DNA of 64,000 bases from Streptomyces griseicoloratus. GTDB lineage: Bacteria; Actinomycetota; Actinomycetes; Streptomycetales; Streptomycetaceae. The notes below the pieces were generated by a model. The model saw nothing but the letters and a program-made list of their open reading frames with translations. It made no database searches and was not told where the DNA came from. This document shows positions 61,049 to 64,000 of the stretch, piece after piece; the first letter of the stretch is position 1; each line of letters starts with the position of its first letter. The DNA lies in contig NZ_JACVQF010000191.1 of NCBI RefSeq assembly GCF_014534645.1, forward strand, positions 1 to 64,000, read 5' to 3'. Made by a program: the position numbers and the translations under genes.

Positions 61049-62110
61049 TCAGTACGCGGCCAGCAGCCGCTGGTACTCGGCCCGCGTCACCGGGATGACC
61101 GTGCCGTGCCGCGGGCTGGCGGGCAGCCGGTAGTCCGAGGACGGCGTCCACGTGCCCGAGGCGAGGTCGGTGGTCTCGAAGGGGAGGTAGCCCCGGCCGC
61201 CGTACTCGTCGATGAACAGGTACCACTTCTCCTCGGTGTTCGACTTGAACACGGTCGGCCCCTCGCCGCGGTCCATCGCGCCCCTGCCGATGCAGTCGGC
61301 GACGAGGTCGTACGAGGTGTCCGTCAGGGACGCGGACTTCTCGCCGGTGATGAACTTCGAGCAGGGCGAGCCGGAGGACGGGTCGCGCTCGTCCTTGGTG
61401 TACCGGTAGTAGGTGCCGTCGTGCTCGACGACCGTCGAGTCGATGACCGAGTAGCCCGGGTCGTTCCAGACCTTCGGTTCGCTGAAGGTGCGGAAGTCCT
61501 TCGTGGTCGCGTACAGCATCCGGTTGTACGTCGAGCCGGTGTGGTCCGGGTCGTCGTCGGCGTACAGCTTGGACGCCCAGAAGACGACGTACGCGTCGAG
61601 CGAGTCGTCCCAGTACGCCTCCGGCGCCCAGGTGTTGCCCGCGTTGTCCGGGGAGACCCGCACCAGCCGCTGGTCGGTCCAGTGGACCAGGTCGGTGGAC
61701 TCCCAGACCATGATCGACTTGCTGCCGTGCCGCTGGACCTCGTCCCAGGTGCCGCTGCTGCCCTGGTACATCCGCAGATCGGTGGCGATCATGTAGAACC
61801 TGTCGCCCTCGGGGGAGCGGATCACGAACGGGTCGCGCAGGCCCTTCTCCCCGATGGTGGAGGTCAGGACCGGTCTGCCGCCGTTCAGTTCCCGCCAGTG
61901 CAGGGCGTCGTTGCCGCGGCTGAGGGCGTAGCGGATCTGTTCCCCGTCGGCGGTGCCCTCGCCGGTGAAGTAGGCGAAGAGGTAACCGGCGTACTCCGGG
62001 GGCTTGGCGGGCTTGCGGACGTGGGCCTGGCTCGCGGGTGCGGCGGCGAACACGGCCAGGAGCAGGGCGAGACACGGGGCCAGGAGGGTGCGGAACGCGA
62101 GTCGACGCAT
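61049..62110 (-). CDS. Secreted glycoside hydrolase family 43-like enzyme
   Basis: A 353-residue precursor with a Sec signal (LLAPCLALLLAVFAAAPASQAHV). The propeller repeats read YLFAYFTGEGTADGEQIRYALSRGND, LRDPFVIRSPEGDRFYMIATD with the catalytic aspartate, TWAPEAYWDDSLDAYVVFWAS, and VIDSTVVEHDGTYYRYTKDE. This is the secreted GH43 subgroup thought to act on arabinan or arabinoxylan. It converges with the alpha/beta hydrolase gene. A CCGAAAGTTTCGG palindrome lies about 95 bases upstream. Confidence 0.82.
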   Translation of the reverse strand: MRRLAFRTLLAPCLALLLAVFAAAPASQAHVRKPAKPPEYAGYLFAYFTGEGTADGEQIRYALSRGNDALHWRELNGGRPVLTSTIGEKGLRDPFVIRSPEGDRFYMIATDLRMYQGSSGTWDEVQRHGSKSIMVWESTDLVHWTDQRLVRVSPDNAGNTWAPEAYWDDSLDAYVVFWASKLYADDDPDHTGSTYNRMLYATTKDFRTFSEPKVWNDPGYSVIDSTVVEHDGTYYRYTKDERDPSSGSPCSKFITGEKSASLTDTSYDLVADCIGRGAMDRGEGPTVFKSNTEEKWYLFIDEYGGRGYLPFETTDLASGTWTPSSDYRLPASPRHGTVIPVTRAEYQRLLAAY

Positions 62111-62201
62111 GAGGGTTCCTGTGGGTGTCTGGTGGATTCTGTCGGGTGGCGTGCCCTCGGAGTGTCACGAGCGGGAGGCCGTGCGTCAACGGGGCGGCAG
62201 G

Positions 62202-62218
62202 GGCCGAAAGTTTCGGCC
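62202..62218 (-). promoter_or_regulatory. GAAAGTTTC-type operator upstream of the secreted GH43 gene
   Basis: GGCCGAAA-G-TTTCGGCC is a 17-base dyad with perfect eight-base arms. GAAA-N-TTTC palindromes are known upstream of xylanase and other plant-polymer genes in Streptomyces and are bound by LacI-type repressors. Confidence 0.6.
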
Positions 62219-62228
62219 GCGGACAGGG

Positions 62229-62264
62229 GAACGCCCCCGCCGGCCGTCACCGGCGGGGGCGTTC
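62229..62264 (-). terminator. Terminator after the PL3 gene
   Basis: A perfect 15-base stem (62229-62243 with 62250-62264) and a six-base loop, 25 bases beyond the PL3 stop. Confidence 0.88.
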
Positions 62265-62288
62265 GACGGGCCCGGCGGCCCGGGGCGC

Positions 62289-63125
62289 TCAGTCGTAGCT
62301 GATGTCGGCGCCGGTGAAGTCGCAGGTCTTGCCGTACGGGCCGACCGGGGTGAGCTTCTTGGGCTCCTTTCCGGTGCTGTTGCCCTCGAAGCGGACGCAG
62401 GTCTCGATCTTCTTCTTGGCGTCGCCGTGGACGCGGACGTTGCGCAGCGCCGCCGTGTCGCCGTAGTTGGCGTTGACGCCCACGATCGACTTGCCGGGCG
62501 CGGTGACGTCCACGTCGTTGATGACGATCGTGCGCTGGTACTGCTTCTTGCAGTTGCCGCAGGAGCGCACCAGCTTGCCGAAGTTCTCGACCCGGAACTT
62601 GCTGACGACGAGCTTGCCGGCGCCGTTGAACTGCAGCACCTTGTCGTCGGCGTTCTTCGCGCCGCCTCCGTACACCGTGTACACGGCCGACGGCGAGGTG
62701 CCCTTGAAGCTGGCGGCGTCCTCGCCGACGTCCAGCCACCACACGTTCTGCAGCGTGCAGGAGCCCTTGCAGTGGACGCCGTCGGCGGCCGGGGTGCCGA
62801 TGATCACGTTCTTCAGCGTGGCTCCGTCGGCCAGTTCGAAGACCGGGTCCTGGCCCTCGTCCTGGCCGTCGCCGCCCAGGGCTCCGGTGCCGTAGAACTT
62901 CTTCATCTTCCCGTCGTAGGTGCCCGACACCGGGATCGTCGACGAGACGGGCCTGCTTCCGGTGTCCGTGGGCCAGGGGGAGGAGGCGGCACCGGCGGTG
63001 GACAGCATCGTCGTGGTGACGATCGCCGCGCCGGTGAGCCCGAAGGCGGAGGCCGCGGCGATCACCGCCCGCCGCCTGGTGACCCGGCGGCGGTGTCGGA
63101 CGCGCTGTTCGGCTCGTGCAGTCAT
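62289..63125 (-). CDS. Secreted pectate lyase, family PL3
   Basis: A 278-residue precursor. A long twin-arginine-like N-terminus (RVRHRRRVTRRRAVIAAASAFG) and hydrophobic stretch end near AGAA at about 47. The small beta-helix has the PL3 features FELADGATLKNVIIG, ADGVHCKGSCTLQNVWWLDVGEDA, GKLVRSCGNCKKQYQRTIVI and IETCVRFEGN, with several disulfide cysteines and calcium-binding acids. The ATG at 63125 has AAGGA six bases upstream; the ATG at 63131 is too close to it. Confidence 0.88.
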   Translation of the reverse strand: MTARAEQRVRHRRRVTRRRAVIAAASAFGLTGAAIVTTTMLSTAGAASSPWPTDTGSRPVSSTIPVSGTYDGKMKKFYGTGALGGDGQDEGQDPVFELADGATLKNVIIGTPAADGVHCKGSCTLQNVWWLDVGEDAASFKGTSPSAVYTVYGGGAKNADDKVLQFNGAGKLVVSKFRVENFGKLVRSCGNCKKQYQRTIVINDVDVTAPGKSIVGVNANYGDTAALRNVRVHGDAKKKIETCVRFEGNSTGKEPKKLTPVGPYGKTCDFTGADISYD

Positions 63126-63210
63126 GCCCATTCCTTGCGTGGGGGAGAGGATCTTTGCGCTTCCTGGTCGCCACGGGTGGGGAAAGGGTTGCCGCCTCTT
63201 CAGATCTTTT

Positions 63211-64000
63211 TCACGAACCGGTGCCGCCGGAGGCGTCGTCGGTGCCGTGCGCCGCGAAGTCGCCCGCGACCGACCGCTGTCCGGAGGCGGCCGTCGCCTT
63301 CGCCGTGTACCGGTCGTCCGCGGCGTCCCGGCCGCCGCGTTCGTGGTCGTACTGGCCGGCGAAGACCCACTCGCCCGCCGGGACCGTACGGCCTTCCTTC
63401 AGCGTCCACGTGTAGACGAGGAAACCGTCCCGCTCGGCGACCGCGAAGGAGAAGTCGTCCTCCGGCAGGGACCGCCAGGCGCCGGTGGAGGCGACCCCGC
63501 CCGTCTGCGCGATCCTCAGCTCGACGGTGAGTGCGGTCAGCGGCTCACGGGTCTTGAGCGTGACGTTGCTCTGCGCCCAGAACTCGTTGCTGTGCGGGTC
63601 GACCGAGCCGTCCGACCACAGCGGACCGTCCTGTTCACCGGCGGCCGGCGGCCGGGCGGAGGAGGTGCCGGCCGGAGGCCGGGAGGGCGGTGGTGACTGC
63701 GGTCCCCGGGACGCGGGCGAGGTGCGCGGCGACGGATCCGCCGGCGGCGCGGGCGCATGGCTCGCGGTGCCCTCGGGGGACGGCGACGCGGTGGGCGTCG
63801 GCGAGGTGGCGACCGAACGCTGCGGGGGCGCGTCCTCCTTCACCGCGGACGCGACCGCGTAGCCGCCGACCGCGAGGACGCCCGCCACCGCGGCCGTCGC
63901 CCCGGCCACCCGCGCCCAGCCGAACAGCGGCGGACGCGTCGCCCGGTGGTCGGGCCGCACCTCACCGGCCATGCCGCGTTCGATCCGGGCCAGCATGCGC
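63211..64000 (-). CDS. Membrane-anchored or secreted protein, partial
   Basis: At least 261 residues; the open frame continues past the right edge, so the true start may lie outside (the ATG at 63996 may be internal, in MLARIERGMAGEVRPDH). A basic cytosolic segment precedes one membrane helix (ARVAGATAAVAGVLAVGGYAVASAV), then a Pro/Ser/Thr-rich linker (about 55-120) and a C-terminal beta domain (SNVTLKTREPLTALTVELRIAQTGGV, YTWTLKEGRTVPAGEWVFAGQYDHERGGR) that looks like a carbohydrate-binding module. The layout is like sigma-factor-linked membrane proteins; function unknown. Confidence 0.65.
   Translation of the reverse strand, partial: RMLARIERGMAGEVRPDHRATRPPLFGWARVAGATAAVAGVLAVGGYAVASAVKEDAPPQRSVATSPTPTASPSPEGTASHAPAPPADPSPRTSPASRGPQSPPPSRPPAGTSSARPPAAGEQDGPLWSDGSVDPHSNEFWAQSNVTLKTREPLTALTVELRIAQTGGVASTGAWRSLPEDDFSFAVAERDGFLVYTWTLKEGRTVPAGEWVFAGQYDHERGGRDAADDRYTAKATAASGQRSVAGDFAAHGTDDASGGTGS

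Overview
This is chromosomal DNA of a high-GC actinomycete, almost certainly a Streptomyces. The codons are GC-rich in the third position, GTG and TTG starts with strong purine-rich ribosome binding sites are common, stop/start overlaps (ATGA, GTGA) couple many genes, and the gene order (zwf-tal-tkt, ctaB, ctaA, sufR-sufBD-Rieske-sufC-sufS-sufU, dapD, dapA) matches a core region I know from S. coelicolor relatives. No rRNA genes, canonical tRNA genes, insertion sequences, phage genes or CRISPR arrays were seen.

Layout. 1-4,000: pentose phosphate operon on the minus strand (tkt, tal, zwf; zwf runs off the left edge). 4,300-9,750: heme O synthase, two small or unknown genes, heme A synthase and an ABC-2 exporter. 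10,090-16,640: SUF iron-sulfur assembly operon led by its Fe-S regulator SufR and closed by a perfect 16-bp-stem terminator. 16,700-20,500: SMR efflux protein with its TetR repressor, lysine genes dapD and dapA, and a small secreted peptide. 20,700-27,990: envelope proteins followed by a decayed 93-bp repeat, a SoxR-box monooxygenase, a secreted nuclease and a Tat-exported PhoX-like protein behind a PHO box.

28,030-30,115: the most unusual part of the window. A Ro60 (TROVE) gene is preceded by three tandem non-coding RNA modules that fold like bacterial Y RNAs. Two carry a complete tRNA mimic in permuted order (T arm, closed acceptor hairpin, D arm). The middle one keeps the Ro-binding stem but lacks the tRNA mimic. 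A shared inner helix shows compensatory changes among the copies.

30,150-38,450: GntR regulator with ACC deaminase, a tandem TerD protein, and a polyol or sugar ABC transporter operon with a DeoR regulator and a zinc dehydrogenase. 38,700-64,000: a large pectin-use region. It holds divergent uronate dehydrogenase and KdgD operons (oxidative galacturonate route), a GntR/DHDPS/IlvD sugar-acid operon, a sugar ABC transporter, three PL1 pectate lyases (one with a single-base frameshift), a PL3 pectate lyase, a pectinesterase, an SGNH pectin deacetylase, two GH43 enzymes, a Gfo/Idh oxidoreductase, a DUF6807 protein and an alpha/beta hydrolase. Secreted enzymes would depolymerise and de-esterify pectin and trim arabinan; the transporter imports the oligomers; the cytosolic enzymes would carry the sugar acids towards 2-oxoglutarate semialdehyde.
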